From contig JBKBNU010000001.1 in NCBI GenBank assembly GCA_046294845.1, positions 1,674,001 through 1,738,000 on the forward strand: a stretch of DNA of 64,000 nucleotides, read 5' to 3'. The translations under genes were made by a program, and so were the position numbers. Shown here piece by piece: positions 54,290-63,883 of this stretch. The notes beneath the pieces are model-generated. The model had not been told where the DNA came from. It did not search any database and saw nothing but the letters and a program-made list of their open reading frames with translations. Every line of letters begins with the position of its first letter. Positions within the stretch are counted from its first letter, which is position 1. The DNA comes from Micavibrio_C sp046294845. GTDB taxonomy: Bacteria > Pseudomonadota > Alphaproteobacteria > Micavibrionales > Micavibrionaceae.

Positions 54290-56662
54290 TCATGTCGGCC
54301 CGTGCACTACGTGCTTGACGCCATCACTTTCACGCTTTCTGTATCTTTGCAGGGCATCATCACCATGCGCCGCTGTCCATGCGGCTTCATAATCCACACT
54401 CAGACCTTGCAGGTCTTTGGGCTCGAATTCCATGACAGCAATATTCAGCAGCTTGCCTCTCAGGCGATCACGCAAGCTCTGCGGTTGCCCTGCTTGTGTA
54501 GCCGTCAAATCAGCCTTCTTTGATGGATCAACATACATGAAACCGATCAGCTCGGGGTCAACAGCCCGCCAGTCAATCAAGGTGTGCGCCACATAATTGC
54601 CCTTCATGCGGTCAAGTTTTCTCACCACATTGCAACGGCCAGGATCAACCAACTTGTCTGTGATTTCCAGCAAACGCGCACAAGCCAGATAGCTGGCCTT
54701 GTCAGGCACATGTGGCTTTTGATCCAGATATTTCTCAACGGTCTTACCCATTGTCACAACAATTTCATGCAGATCCAGCTTGCGATAACGGTCAGCCGGA
54801 TTTTTGGCCTTCGCATTATATTCGAAGATTTCCATTTCATGCTGGCCGCCATCATAACCACGATTAACCAGACCCACCGCATGAAGCACAGCCCGCAAAA
54901 CAATCTGGTTATGATGCGGATGGTTTTCCCATCCTTTCTCGACAATCAGACCTTCGACATTGCGATCAAGGAACTCTGTCTGCAATGCCAGATGCGCCTT
55001 GGAGCTATAACGCTGCGCCCCTTTGGCCGCAACAAAAGCACGGTTTTTCATGGCCGCCTGACGGATATCAAGAAAATCGACAGTTCCCGACACGTTACCA
55101 ACACCACGCTCTTTCAAAGCAGGGTCTTGTGCCATTTTATCAAGCTCAATCCTTGCCTTCTCATCATTTTTGACAATGACGCCCGTGTAGAAATTGTTAT
55201 CCGATGACACGGGATCTTCTGCGTTTTGCGCTTCTTTCAGGAACAAGTGGCCATGTTTGCGTGCCCAATCACCGGCAAGGGCACCGCCCTTGGGATCACA
55301 AAGATAGAAGAAACGTTTGGATGCATTAACGGGTAAGTCAGCAGACTCCATGGCCGGCAGAATAAACTTGAGGGCAGATTGCTCCCAAATCGATAAATCA
55401 CCAAAATGATGATCTTCAAAAATTGCGGAACGCTCGGCAAAATAATCTTCATCGCGCGCCTTGATCTTGCCACGAGCGGCGCTCTGCGCGAAAGCCGCAC
55501 GGGTTGTCGCCTGCCCTGTTTTCTCCGCCGGATCGCGGCCATCCAGCAAGGGATGGGCAAATCCGCCTTTGGGCTGATACGCAAAAAGCTCCTTCACAAG
55601 AGCTTTCGACTTCTGATCATCAAACTGTTCCGTGTACGGCAGGACTTTCTTTTCAAAGTAGTTGTTCAGTCCTTCATGCTGTGCATGTTTGGTCCATCCC
55701 GTACATTTGGACGCTATATAAGGAAGCATCAGCTCCTTCAAGCGATCCATACGCGCCAGTTCCTCTGGCGCTCGACGCACCAACACGGGGTGCACCTTTT
55801 TATTGTCTATGGGACTGCCTTCCCCTCCGCGCAACCAGTCATCAAGCTGGAAGCGGGCAACAAGGGCGGCAACGGCCAGATCGGTTCTAAAACCGCGCTC
55901 GACTACATCGACGATATGCTTGGCAGTTTCCCAAGCACGGTCAGCAAACGGGATATCATCCCCCCTGCTATCAACCACGTCATACAATTTTCCAGGCCCC
56001 ACATGTTTGCGATGCTCATCGAGCAAACCGCACTGGATCTGGTCACCCAAAATTTCTTCGAGAGCGCCATAACGTGAATAAGCATGATCGCCATGCAACA
56101 TCATCGCTGCAGAGTCAATCACACGAGGCCCCCACCAGCGTTCAAACGTCCAGTCCTGGAATGTTGCACCTTGGCTGAGGGCATTATCTGTGCGGGTTGA
56201 ACGGATAGAACCTTCGAAGCCAATAACGCCCATAACACCTTTATCAGGATAAAGACTGCGAGCAATCGCATTCACATTCGCATTTTGTATGCGGTTGGGA
56301 AGAACCACACGATTCAAAAGCTCTTCCGCGGCAACGCGGTGCTTTAACCTTTGTGTAGTTTTGTAACCTTCGCCGGTTTCATTCGCAGTAGCGTGCCTGA
56401 TTTTACCGGCATAGTCATCGGCAAGGGCGTATGCAGCGTATCCGTTCGACATCGCACCGGGAGGAAACACCAGTTTGACACCGCGTGATACTGCATTAAC
56501 CGCCGCATACGCGACGACAGGTTGCGCCCTCAAACGATCGGCATACTCGCCCTTCTCAGGGGGCTGCGGATCATAGAACAGCGTCTGATTAAAAAAATCG
56601 AATGGACAGGTAGGTTTACCGGATAGAATACGCTCGACACGATTGAGAGCGGTATCACTCAT
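54290..56662 (-). CDS. Unassigned 790-residue protein, first gene of the nuclease cluster
   Basis: I do not recognise this protein with confidence. It has 790 residues and no signal peptide or membrane helix. Residues 1-320 are mixed alpha/beta with conserved-looking polar motifs (VFPPGAMSNGYAAYAL, PRVIDSAAMMLHGDHAYSRYGALEE). Residues 448-600 have a Rossmann-like feel: FFYLCDPKGGALAGDWARKHG, then EFLDRNVEGLIVEKGWENHPHHNQIVLRA. The latter recalls the gWE...E pattern of SLOG/nucleoside-deoxyribosyltransferase-like proteins. It ends in a hydrophilic helical part. A good promoter and a GGGGA ribosome site precede it, and it is followed after 74 bases by the RNase J-like gene. Confidence 0.7.
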   Translation of the reverse strand: MSDTALNRVERILSGKPTCPFDFFNQTLFYDPQPPEKGEYADRLRAQPVVAYAAVNAVSRGVKLVFPPGAMSNGYAAYALADDYAGKIRHATANETGEGYKTTQRLKHRVAAEELLNRVVLPNRIQNANVNAIARSLYPDKGVMGVIGFEGSIRSTRTDNALSQGATFQDWTFERWWGPRVIDSAAMMLHGDHAYSRYGALEEILGDQIQCGLLDEHRKHVGPGKLYDVVDSRGDDIPFADRAWETAKHIVDVVERGFRTDLAVAALVARFQLDDWLRGGEGSPIDNKKVHPVLVRRAPEELARMDRLKELMLPYIASKCTGWTKHAQHEGLNNYFEKKVLPYTEQFDDQKSKALVKELFAYQPKGGFAHPLLDGRDPAEKTGQATTRAAFAQSAARGKIKARDEDYFAERSAIFEDHHFGDLSIWEQSALKFILPAMESADLPVNASKRFFYLCDPKGGALAGDWARKHGHLFLKEAQNAEDPVSSDNNFYTGVIVKNDEKARIELDKMAQDPALKERGVGNVSGTVDFLDIRQAAMKNRAFVAAKGAQRYSSKAHLALQTEFLDRNVEGLIVEKGWENHPHHNQIVLRAVLHAVGLVNRGYDGGQHEMEIFEYNAKAKNPADRYRKLDLHEIVVTMGKTVEKYLDQKPHVPDKASYLACARLLEITDKLVDPGRCNVVRKLDRMKGNYVAHTLIDWRAVDPELIGFMYVDPSKKADLTATQAGQPQSLRDRLRGKLLNIAVMEFEPKDLQGLSVDYEAAWTAAHGDDALQRYRKRESDGVKHVVHGPT

Positions 56663-56795
56663 ACTTCAATCCCCATGTTTCCCAGAACGCGTTTAACTCA
56701 GAATCCCTGTTTCTGACGGATTTTTTTAATTTTGCTACTGTGTGGGGCTTAAAACTCATGCCACTTCCAGATATCAGTTCGTCAGATTTAGGGGC

Positions 56796-56824
56796 AGTAT
56801 AGGAAATGGGTTAGCAGGGTGCAA
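56796..56824 (-). promoter_or_regulatory. Sigma-70-type promoter of the three-gene nuclease cluster
   Basis: On the minus strand TTGCAC and TATACT are separated by exactly 17 bases. Transcription would start near 56789, leaving a leader of about 127 bases before the 790-codon gene. This suggests the cluster is transcribed on its own and not only by read-through from dnaE. Confidence 0.55.
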
Positions 56825-56938
56825 CAAACGATTGCCCCAAACGGCAAAGTTTAAGCAGATTTTTTTGATAATTTTTATGGGGCGGCAAAAGCTTAAGTTA
56901 GACCATCATTTTTAATAACCACAGAAAGAAGCCTTCAG

Positions 56939-59900
56939 CTACATCTCCTGAATCCCTTCGACTCCCGCAGTCTTTAAGAGGGCATTTCGTGCTGCAGCAG
57001 AGAAATTCCAGCCCCCCGGTACCGTGACCTCGGCCAAAACACTGTCCCTAATTGGTACATAAATCCGGACCTGAACCTTGCCCTTACCTTCTACTTTCAG
57101 GATCTCGTTCAAGGAATTCAGAGGCTTATCAGATGAAATATGGATATGAACCTCCTTGAGGCGGCTTGCAAGGGTTTCCTCCAGTGGCTTTACATCCTGC
57201 CCCGTGAAGCGAATCTGCTCATCACGATGCTCCGCCATAACCTTCAACAGGAGCGTCTGACCTTCTTCAAGGTAATCACGGGCACGGCTCAGTGTTTCGG
57301 AAAACAGCATAACCTCAAAAATCCCTGCTGCATCCGAAAGCTGGAGGAAGGCGAATTTATTACCGCTCTTCTGGGAAACCTTGATGTTTTTCTTTAAAAG
57401 AACACCCGCCATATCGACCAAAACGCTCCCACGGCTGCTAACCATTTCCTGAACCTGCGCCGTATTCACAATATTCATACGTTCGAGTTGAGCCGACTTT
57501 GTATCCAGCGGATGGGCCGATAGGTAAAAACCGACAGCATCAAATTCATGTGATAATTTTTCAAGCGGATCCCACTCAGGAACATCCGGTAATTCAGGCA
57601 TCAGCGATGTTGTCTGGCTATCACCACCACCAAACAAACTGGTTTGACCGCTGGCACGTTCGGCAGCCAATGATTGAGCATGACGCAACATGATTTCTGC
57701 CGCTGCATGGGCTTGCGCCCGCTTTATCCCTAAAGACTCGAAAGCGCCTGCCGATGATAATTGCTCAAACTGGCGTCGGTTCATCAGGCCCGCATCCAGA
57801 CGGCTTGCCAGATCAGCCAGAGATTTATAGACGCCGCCCTTCTGTCGTTCGGCAATCAGTCCTTCCATAGCCTGGACACCGATCCCCTTGAGAGCTGCCA
57901 ACGCATAGCGCACAGCTTTGCCTTCAACTGCGAATTCGACTTGTGATTTATTGATATCGGGTGGCAAGAGCGGAATACCCATCTTATCAAGCTCTTGCTT
58001 AAAGACAGCCAGTTTATCGGTATTCCCCATATCAAGCGACATGGAAGCCGCCATAAACTCCACCGGATAATTTGCTTTCAGCCAACCCGTCCAGTAGGAA
58101 ATCAGGGCATAGGCAGCAGCATGCGATTTATTAAAACCATAGCCCGCAAATTTATCAATCTGGTCAAAGATTTCAGAGGCTCGCTCAGGTGTGACCTGAC
58201 TATGCTCGACTGCACCATCGACAAATTTCTGGCGCTGCGCGTGCATTTCTGCCTGAATCTTTTTACCCATGGCACGACGGAGCAAATCGGCACCACCAAG
58301 CGTATAACCCGAAAGGGCCTGCGCGGCTTGCATCACCTGTTCCTGATAGACCATAATCCCGTAGGTTTCTTCAAGATAAGGCTTCAGTTTCGGATGCATA
58401 TAATCCGGTTCGGAGCGCCCCTCCTTGATCTCGATATAGCGCGGGATATTATCCATCGGTCCCGGACGATAGAGCGCCACCAGAGCGATGATATCTTCGA
58501 AACGGTTTGGGCGCATGCTCATCAGCGTGGCACGCATGCCCGCACTTTCCACCTGAAAGACACCGACAGTCTTGCCTTCGCTCAATAATTTGTAGGTTTT
58601 GGCATCATCCAGCGGCACCCGCAGGATATCGATATCCTCACCTGTCGATGCCCTGATATATTCAACAGCCTTCTGCACAACCGTCATGGTCTTGAGGCCG
58701 AGGAAATCGAACTTCAGCAAACCGGCCTGTTCGATATATTTCATATTGAACTGGGTCACCGGCATATCCGATGACGGATCGCGGTAAACCGGCAATAATT
58801 CTTCGAGAGCCTGACCGCTGATCACCACACCGGCGGCGTGGGTTGAAGCATGGCGGTAGAGCCCTTCCAACTGTAAAGCAATATCAATCAGCTTGGCTGT
58901 GGTTTCTTCGCGGTCACGTTCAGCCCTCAGATCGGCATCCTGCTCCAGTGCTTCTTCAAGAGTAATCGGGTTTGCCGGATTGTTAGGAATCATTTTGGCA
59001 ATACGGTCAACCTGACCATAAGGCATTTGCAAAACCCGCCCGACGTCACGCACCACAGCGCGGGCTTTAAGCTGACCAAAGGTAATAATCTGTGCCACGC
59101 GGTCGCTGCCGTAGTGATTGCGCACATACTGGATCACTTCATCACGGCGATCCTGACAGAAGTCCACATCGAAATCCGGCATGGACACACGTTCCGGATT
59201 CAAGAACCGTTCGAATAGCAGGTTAAAGCGCAGGGGATCAAGATCGGTAATTTTCAACGCCCATGCAACCAGAGAGCCCGCACCCGACCCCCTGCCCGGC
59301 CCAACCGGAATATTATGCTCCTTGGCCCATTTGATAAAATCGGAAACAATCAGGAAGTAACCGGGGAAACCCATCTTGATGATCGTATCAAGCTCGAATT
59401 GCAGCCGGTCATGATAAGGTTTGGCCACTTCGATACGGGCGGCTTCATCCATGCCTTCGGTAAAGACAAAATTTTTAAGCCGCCACTGCAAACCCGCTTT
59501 TGATTGCGCTACCAATTCATCCGTTTCATTAAGGCCACTTTCTGTCTGGAAAGGCGGTAACATCGGATTAATAGGCTTCAACAGGTAACTGCAACGCTGG
59601 GCAATTACCAACGTATTATTGATAGCCTCGGGTAAATCCTCAAAGAGTTCAATCATCTCTTCGGGTGTTTTGAAATAGTGCTCGGGCGTGACACGGCGAC
59701 GATCGGCCTCGGTGACATAGCGCCCTTCTGCAATGCACAGCAAGGCATCATGTGCCTCGTACATATCCCGCTTTTCAAAATAGCAATCATTTGTCGCTAC
59801 CAAGGGGATATCATGTTTGTAGGCAAGATCAACCAGATCTTCTTCGATGCGGTCTTCTTCCGGCCAGCCATGACGCTGGATTTCAATATAAAGGCGGTCT

Positions 59901-60379
59901 TTAAAAATTTTCTTGAGGCGATTGAGGGACTCTTCGGCCTGCTTCGGTTGGTTATGAAGCAGATATTGCCCCACCGGACCTTTGATGCCGCCAGTAAGGC
60001 AGATAATTCCCTTCGCAAAAGGTTCGATTTTTTCCCAAACGATATGCGGTTTTTCATTAGCCTGCATTTCCATGAAGGAACGGCTGATCAGCACGCACAG
60101 ATTTTTGTAACCTTCCTGCGTCTGCGCCAGCAACACAAGCTGATGCCCTTCCAGACCCAATTCCATCTGACAGCCTAGAATGGGCTGGATGCCGCCTTTT
60201 GCCGCTTCAATAGAAAATTCCAGCGCCCCAAACATATTGGCGGTATCTGTAATCGCTGCCGCCGGCATACCGTATTTCTGGCAAAGCTTTACAATACTCT
60301 TGGCCCTGATGGCCCCTTCCGCCAAGGAAAAGGCAGAATGGGTGTGCAAATGGACAAATTGTGCGGGCTTGTCGGACAT
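56939..60379 (-). CDS. dnaE: DNA polymerase III alpha subunit
   Basis: A 1146-residue replicative polymerase. The N-terminal PHP domain opens FVHLHTHSAFSLAEGA, the polymerase active site includes the PDFDVDFCQDRRDEV motif with two catalytic Asps near 400, and GPGRGSGAGSLVAW precedes it. HhH and fingers regions include GYGFNKSHAAAYALISYWTGW. The OB domain lies near 985-1060 (GSVLVDMAGVLLKKN). It lies 66 bases after lolD on the same strand, the usual alphaproteobacterial order. Confidence 0.98.
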   Translation of the reverse strand: MSDKPAQFVHLHTHSAFSLAEGAIRAKSIVKLCQKYGMPAAAITDTANMFGALEFSIEAAKGGIQPILGCQMELGLEGHQLVLLAQTQEGYKNLCVLISRSFMEMQANEKPHIVWEKIEPFAKGIICLTGGIKGPVGQYLLHNQPKQAEESLNRLKKIFKDRLYIEIQRHGWPEEDRIEEDLVDLAYKHDIPLVATNDCYFEKRDMYEAHDALLCIAEGRYVTEADRRRVTPEHYFKTPEEMIELFEDLPEAINNTLVIAQRCSYLLKPINPMLPPFQTESGLNETDELVAQSKAGLQWRLKNFVFTEGMDEAARIEVAKPYHDRLQFELDTIIKMGFPGYFLIVSDFIKWAKEHNIPVGPGRGSGAGSLVAWALKITDLDPLRFNLLFERFLNPERVSMPDFDVDFCQDRRDEVIQYVRNHYGSDRVAQIITFGQLKARAVVRDVGRVLQMPYGQVDRIAKMIPNNPANPITLEEALEQDADLRAERDREETTAKLIDIALQLEGLYRHASTHAAGVVISGQALEELLPVYRDPSSDMPVTQFNMKYIEQAGLLKFDFLGLKTMTVVQKAVEYIRASTGEDIDILRVPLDDAKTYKLLSEGKTVGVFQVESAGMRATLMSMRPNRFEDIIALVALYRPGPMDNIPRYIEIKEGRSEPDYMHPKLKPYLEETYGIMVYQEQVMQAAQALSGYTLGGADLLRRAMGKKIQAEMHAQRQKFVDGAVEHSQVTPERASEIFDQIDKFAGYGFNKSHAAAYALISYWTGWLKANYPVEFMAASMSLDMGNTDKLAVFKQELDKMGIPLLPPDINKSQVEFAVEGKAVRYALAALKGIGVQAMEGLIAERQKGGVYKSLADLASRLDAGLMNRRQFEQLSSAGAFESLGIKRAQAHAAAEIMLRHAQSLAAERASGQTSLFGGGDSQTTSLMPELPDVPEWDPLEKLSHEFDAVGFYLSAHPLDTKSAQLERMNIVNTAQVQEMVSSRGSVLVDMAGVLLKKNIKVSQKSGNKFAFLQLSDAAGIFEVMLFSETLSRARDYLEEGQTLLLKVMAEHRDEQIRFTGQDVKPLEETLASRLKEVHIHISSDKPLNSLNEILKVEGKGKVQVRIYVPIRDSVLAEVTVPGGWNFSAAARNALLKTAGVEGIQEM

Positions 60380-60445
60380 GAGGGCATTAAAGACGAAAAA
60401 CGGCAGAAAACCAAGGCTTCAAAGCTATTTGGCTGCAAAAAACCC

Positions 60446-61165
60446 TTAATAAACCAGCAAGCGCCCGCCTTTGAGTTCAAAGATGCGGTCCATCTTCTCG
60501 GCCAGATCAAGATTATGTGTGGCCACGATCGCACCGATCCCTGTGGTTTTAACCAACTCGACCAGTATTTCAAAAACATCGGCAGCCGTTTGCGGATCAA
60601 GATTGCCCGTGGGTTCATCAGCCAGAAGCAATTTGGGACTATTCGCGAGAGCTCGTGCAATCGCTACACGTTGTTGCTCCCCCCCTGACAAACGCGCCGG
60701 ACGGTGGGTCAAGCGATGCCCCAAACCCAGAGCTGTCAGTAATTTTTGACCATACGCCTGGGCATCCTTGCGTGACTTACCGGCAATCATCTGCGGCAAG
60801 ACCACATTTTCAAGCGCTGAAAATTCAGGCAGCAGATAATGGAATTGATAAACAAAGCCGATAAATTCACGGCGCAGCAATGTACGTTGCTGATCATTCT
60901 GGCCACTAACTTCGGTGCCATTAATCCGGATGCTGCCCTTTGTGGGTGAATCCAGCAAGCCAATCATTTGCAGTAATGTCGATTTACCGGCACCGCTGGG
61001 CCCGACCAACGCAACCATCTCGCCCTTTTCAATCGCCAGATTGAGATCGTGCAAAACTGTCAGGGTTTCCCCGCCTTGGGAGAAGGTACGCTGCAAGCCC
61101 TGCACTTCAAGAAGCTTGGTGGAGGCGACAACTTCGGGTTTGAAGGCGGTTTGGTTATTACTCAT
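60446..61165 (-). CDS. lolD: Lipoprotein-releasing ABC transporter ATPase LolD
   Basis: A 239-residue ABC ATPase. The start MSNNQTAFKPE is chosen because it overlaps the lolC/E stop by 8 bases; longer forms would begin inside that gene. Walker A is GPSGAGKST, the signature is LSGGEQQRVAIARAL, and Walker B is LLLADEPTGNLDP. It powers release of outer-membrane lipoproteins from the inner membrane with the adjacent LolC/E protein. Confidence 0.96.
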   Translation of the reverse strand: MSNNQTAFKPEVVASTKLLEVQGLQRTFSQGGETLTVLHDLNLAIEKGEMVALVGPSGAGKSTLLQMIGLLDSPTKGSIRINGTEVSGQNDQQRTLLRREFIGFVYQFHYLLPEFSALENVVLPQMIAGKSRKDAQAYGQKLLTALGLGHRLTHRPARLSGGEQQRVAIARALANSPKLLLADEPTGNLDPQTAADVFEILVELVKTTGIGAIVATHNLDLAEKMDRIFELKGGRLLVY

Positions 61166-62396
61166 AGCGTAGAGCCTCCACCGGATCGAGGCGGGCCGCC
61201 CGCCATGCCGGATAGATCGTTGCCAAAATAGACAAGGTAAAGGCCATGCCAATAATCACGATAACCTCTTCCCATTCGACAATTGCAGGCAATTTGGAAA
61301 GGAAATAGATTTCTTCGGAAAAGAGATCCGTACCGGACAGGCTTTGAATCCATTGACGGATGCTTTCAATGTTCAGGGCAAACATAATACCCGCCAAAGC
61401 GCCGACAGCCGTGCCTACCAAGCCGATGCTGGCACCCGTCATCATAAAAATACGCATCATGCTGCCCCGTGTGGCTCCCATGGTCCGCATAATGGCGATA
61501 TCCCTGCCCTTATCCTTGACCAGCATAATCATCGACGAAATGATATTGAAGGCCGCCACCAGAATAATCATGGTCAGGATCAGGAACATCACGTTGCGTT
61601 CAACCTGAAGCGCCGTAAAGAAACTGCCGTTCATATCGCGCCAGTCATAAACGCTGGCTTCACCGTCAATCGCTGTAGCTACGCGGCGACGAACATCCGC
61701 CACATGGGCAGGATCCTTGGTAATAATTTCCAGCGAGGATACACCTTCCGGCATCTGGAAGAATATTTGGGCACTGTCGAGCGGCATAAATACAAAACTG
61801 CTGTCATATTCAAACATGCCGACATCAAAAATCATCGCAATCTTAAATGTACGGGAACGCGGAATAGTGCCAAAAGGCCCTGCTTTGCCTTTCGGGGCCA
61901 GCAGGGTAATGGGATCACCCACGATCAAGCCATATTTCTGGGCCATCTTGACACCGATAGCCACATTACCATCCGTGAAGTCACCCATATTACCCGAGGT
62001 AATCGATGTCGAGATAATCGGTTTGTGAGCGAAATCAACCGCTCGCATGCCGCGCACCATCGCCCCTGAAGCATGACCGTTTACAGTCACCAAAACCTGA
62101 CTTTCAATCAACGGCGATACAGACTCAACCCCTTCGATTTCGGAGAGGTGCAGAGCCATAACGTTATAATCCTGCAGGGGAGTGCTGTTATAGACACTCA
62201 GATGTCCGTTCAAGCCCAGAATACGGCTGATCAACTCATAACGAAAACCGTTCATCACAGACATGACGATAATCAGCGTGGCCACGCCCAGCATAATCCC
62301 CAAAAAGGAAAAGCCAGCGATAACCGACACAAAACCTTCAGCCTTGCGCGCGCGAAGATATCGTCCTGCCATCATGAATTCGAACGGTGAAACCAT
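61158..62396 (-). CDS. lolC: Lipoprotein-releasing system permease LolC/LolE family
   Basis: A 412-residue MacB/FtsX-type permease. The opening FEFMMAGRYLRARKAEGFVSVIAGFSFLG leads into the first membrane helix (about 20-45), a periplasmic domain covers about 50-265, and three C-terminal helices end ARLDPVEALRYE. Only one such gene is present here, as in many alphaproteobacteria, so the complex may be a homodimer in the membrane. It overlaps proS by one base (TGATG) and lolD by 8. Confidence 0.95.
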   Translation of the reverse strand: MVSPFEFMMAGRYLRARKAEGFVSVIAGFSFLGIMLGVATLIIVMSVMNGFRYELISRILGLNGHLSVYNSTPLQDYNVMALHLSEIEGVESVSPLIESQVLVTVNGHASGAMVRGMRAVDFAHKPIISTSITSGNMGDFTDGNVAIGVKMAQKYGLIVGDPITLLAPKGKAGPFGTIPRSRTFKIAMIFDVGMFEYDSSFVFMPLDSAQIFFQMPEGVSSLEIITKDPAHVADVRRRVATAIDGEASVYDWRDMNGSFFTALQVERNVMFLILTMIILVAAFNIISSMIMLVKDKGRDIAIMRTMGATRGSMMRIFMMTGASIGLVGTAVGALAGIMFALNIESIRQWIQSLSGTDLFSEEIYFLSKLPAIVEWEEVIVIIGMAFTLSILATIYPAWRAARLDPVEALRYE

Positions 62397-63880
62397 CAGT
62401 AAGACTTTCCGATCAGGACTTTCCTGCCTTCATTTTCAAAAGGCATACAGCGATGGGAAACCGAATGATCGCCTTTGAGCTTTTTGAAGCCTTCGGCATC
62501 TTTCAAGCTGACATCACTATCGATCCGGCAGAAGCCCACGCCCCCTTCACTGAAGAAGGAATCTATATCAGCCAGTGTTTTCACATCATGAATGTGGGAA
62601 CGGCAGAAATCGCGGTTACGTTTCAACATATCGGCCTGCATCGTATCCAGAACCGATTGAACCGTGTTGGCGAATTCATCATTGGAAAGCGTCACTTTGG
62701 ATTCTTTACCCAGATCCCGACGGACATAGGTCAGTTTACCTTCATCCATTTCACGCTGGCCGATTTCAACGCGCACAGGAATACCCTTCTTGATTGCCGA
62801 CCACATTTTATCGCTGGAGCGTGCATCGGTGACATCAAGCTGGACACGGATACCCATGGACCTCAAACGGGCGGCCAGTTTCTGGCAATGTTCGATTACT
62901 GCCGAACCGTCATCACGAACGATCGGAATGATCGCCACCTGATAAGGAGCAACTTTCGGCGGCATAACCATGCCGTCATCGTCGGCATGAGACATGATCA
63001 ACCCGCCGACAGAGCGCGTCGAGAAACCCCATGATGTTGTGTGACACAAATGCATCTGGCCATCCGTACCCTGATACTGGATATTAAACGACTTGGCGAA
63101 ATGCTGGCCCAGATTGTGGGATGTACAGGCTTGGAGTGCTTTACCATCTTGCATCATGGCTTCAATCGTGATGCTGTTATCGGCACCAGGGAAACGCTCA
63201 TCAGCGGTCTTCTCGCCTTTGATGCCGCCAATGGCCAGATAGTTTTCGTAGACGTCATTATAGACATCCAGCATCTTGAGCATATCGGCGTAAGCCTCTT
63301 CCTTGGTTGCAAAGGCATTATGCCCTTCCTGCCACAAGAATTCGGTCGTGCGCAGGAACATACGCGGACGCATTTCCCAACGCATGACGTTGGCCCACTG
63401 GTTCAGCAATAACGGCAAATCACGATAGGATTGCACCCATTTGGCCATCGAATCGCCAATAATGGTTTCCGATGTTGGACGGATGATAAAGGGCTCTTCC
63501 AGTTCTGCTTCCGGCGCAGGGATCAAACCACCATTCGGACCTTTCTCAAGACGGTGGTGTGTTACCACAGCGCATTCCTTGGCAAAGCCGTCAATATGTT
63601 CGGCTTCCTTACTGATAAATGATAAAGGGATCAGCAAGGGGAAGTAGGCATTCTGCACCCCCTGCTCCTTGATTTTATCATCAAGCGCACGCTGGATATT
63701 CTCCCACAAGGCATAACCATGCGGACGGATAACCATACAACCGCGCACAGGTGAATTTTCCGAAAGGTCTGCGGCACGCACAACGGCCTGATACCACTCA
63801 GGGAAATTTTCTTCACGCGTAGGCGTTACTGCCGTTTTGGCTTTTTTATTTTCTGTTTTTTGTTGTGCTTGTGCGGTCAT
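62396..63880 (-). CDS. proS: Prolyl-tRNA synthetase, archaeal/eukaryotic-like type
   Basis: A 494-residue class II synthetase. Motif 2 is RWEMRPRMFLRTTEFLWQEGH near 166-186, preceded by EPFIIRPTSETII. The C-terminal anticodon-binding domain covers about 305-400 (VAIIPIVRDD, VRVEIGQREMDEG). The last about 80 residues form an extra domain ending GKSY with a terminal tyrosine. The missing editing insertion between motifs 2 and 3 and the Tyr-ended extra C-terminal domain match the archaeal/eukaryotic type as in Thermus, not the roughly 440-residue type usual in alphaproteobacteria. Only some of the C-terminal zinc cysteines seem present. Confidence 0.93.
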   Translation of the reverse strand: MTAQAQQKTENKKAKTAVTPTREENFPEWYQAVVRAADLSENSPVRGCMVIRPHGYALWENIQRALDDKIKEQGVQNAYFPLLIPLSFISKEAEHIDGFAKECAVVTHHRLEKGPNGGLIPAPEAELEEPFIIRPTSETIIGDSMAKWVQSYRDLPLLLNQWANVMRWEMRPRMFLRTTEFLWQEGHNAFATKEEAYADMLKMLDVYNDVYENYLAIGGIKGEKTADERFPGADNSITIEAMMQDGKALQACTSHNLGQHFAKSFNIQYQGTDGQMHLCHTTSWGFSTRSVGGLIMSHADDDGMVMPPKVAPYQVAIIPIVRDDGSAVIEHCQKLAARLRSMGIRVQLDVTDARSSDKMWSAIKKGIPVRVEIGQREMDEGKLTYVRRDLGKESKVTLSNDEFANTVQSVLDTMQADMLKRNRDFCRSHIHDVKTLADIDSFFSEGGVGFCRIDSDVSLKDAEGFKKLKGDHSVSHRCMPFENEGRKVLIGKSY

Positions 63881-63883
63881 TTC

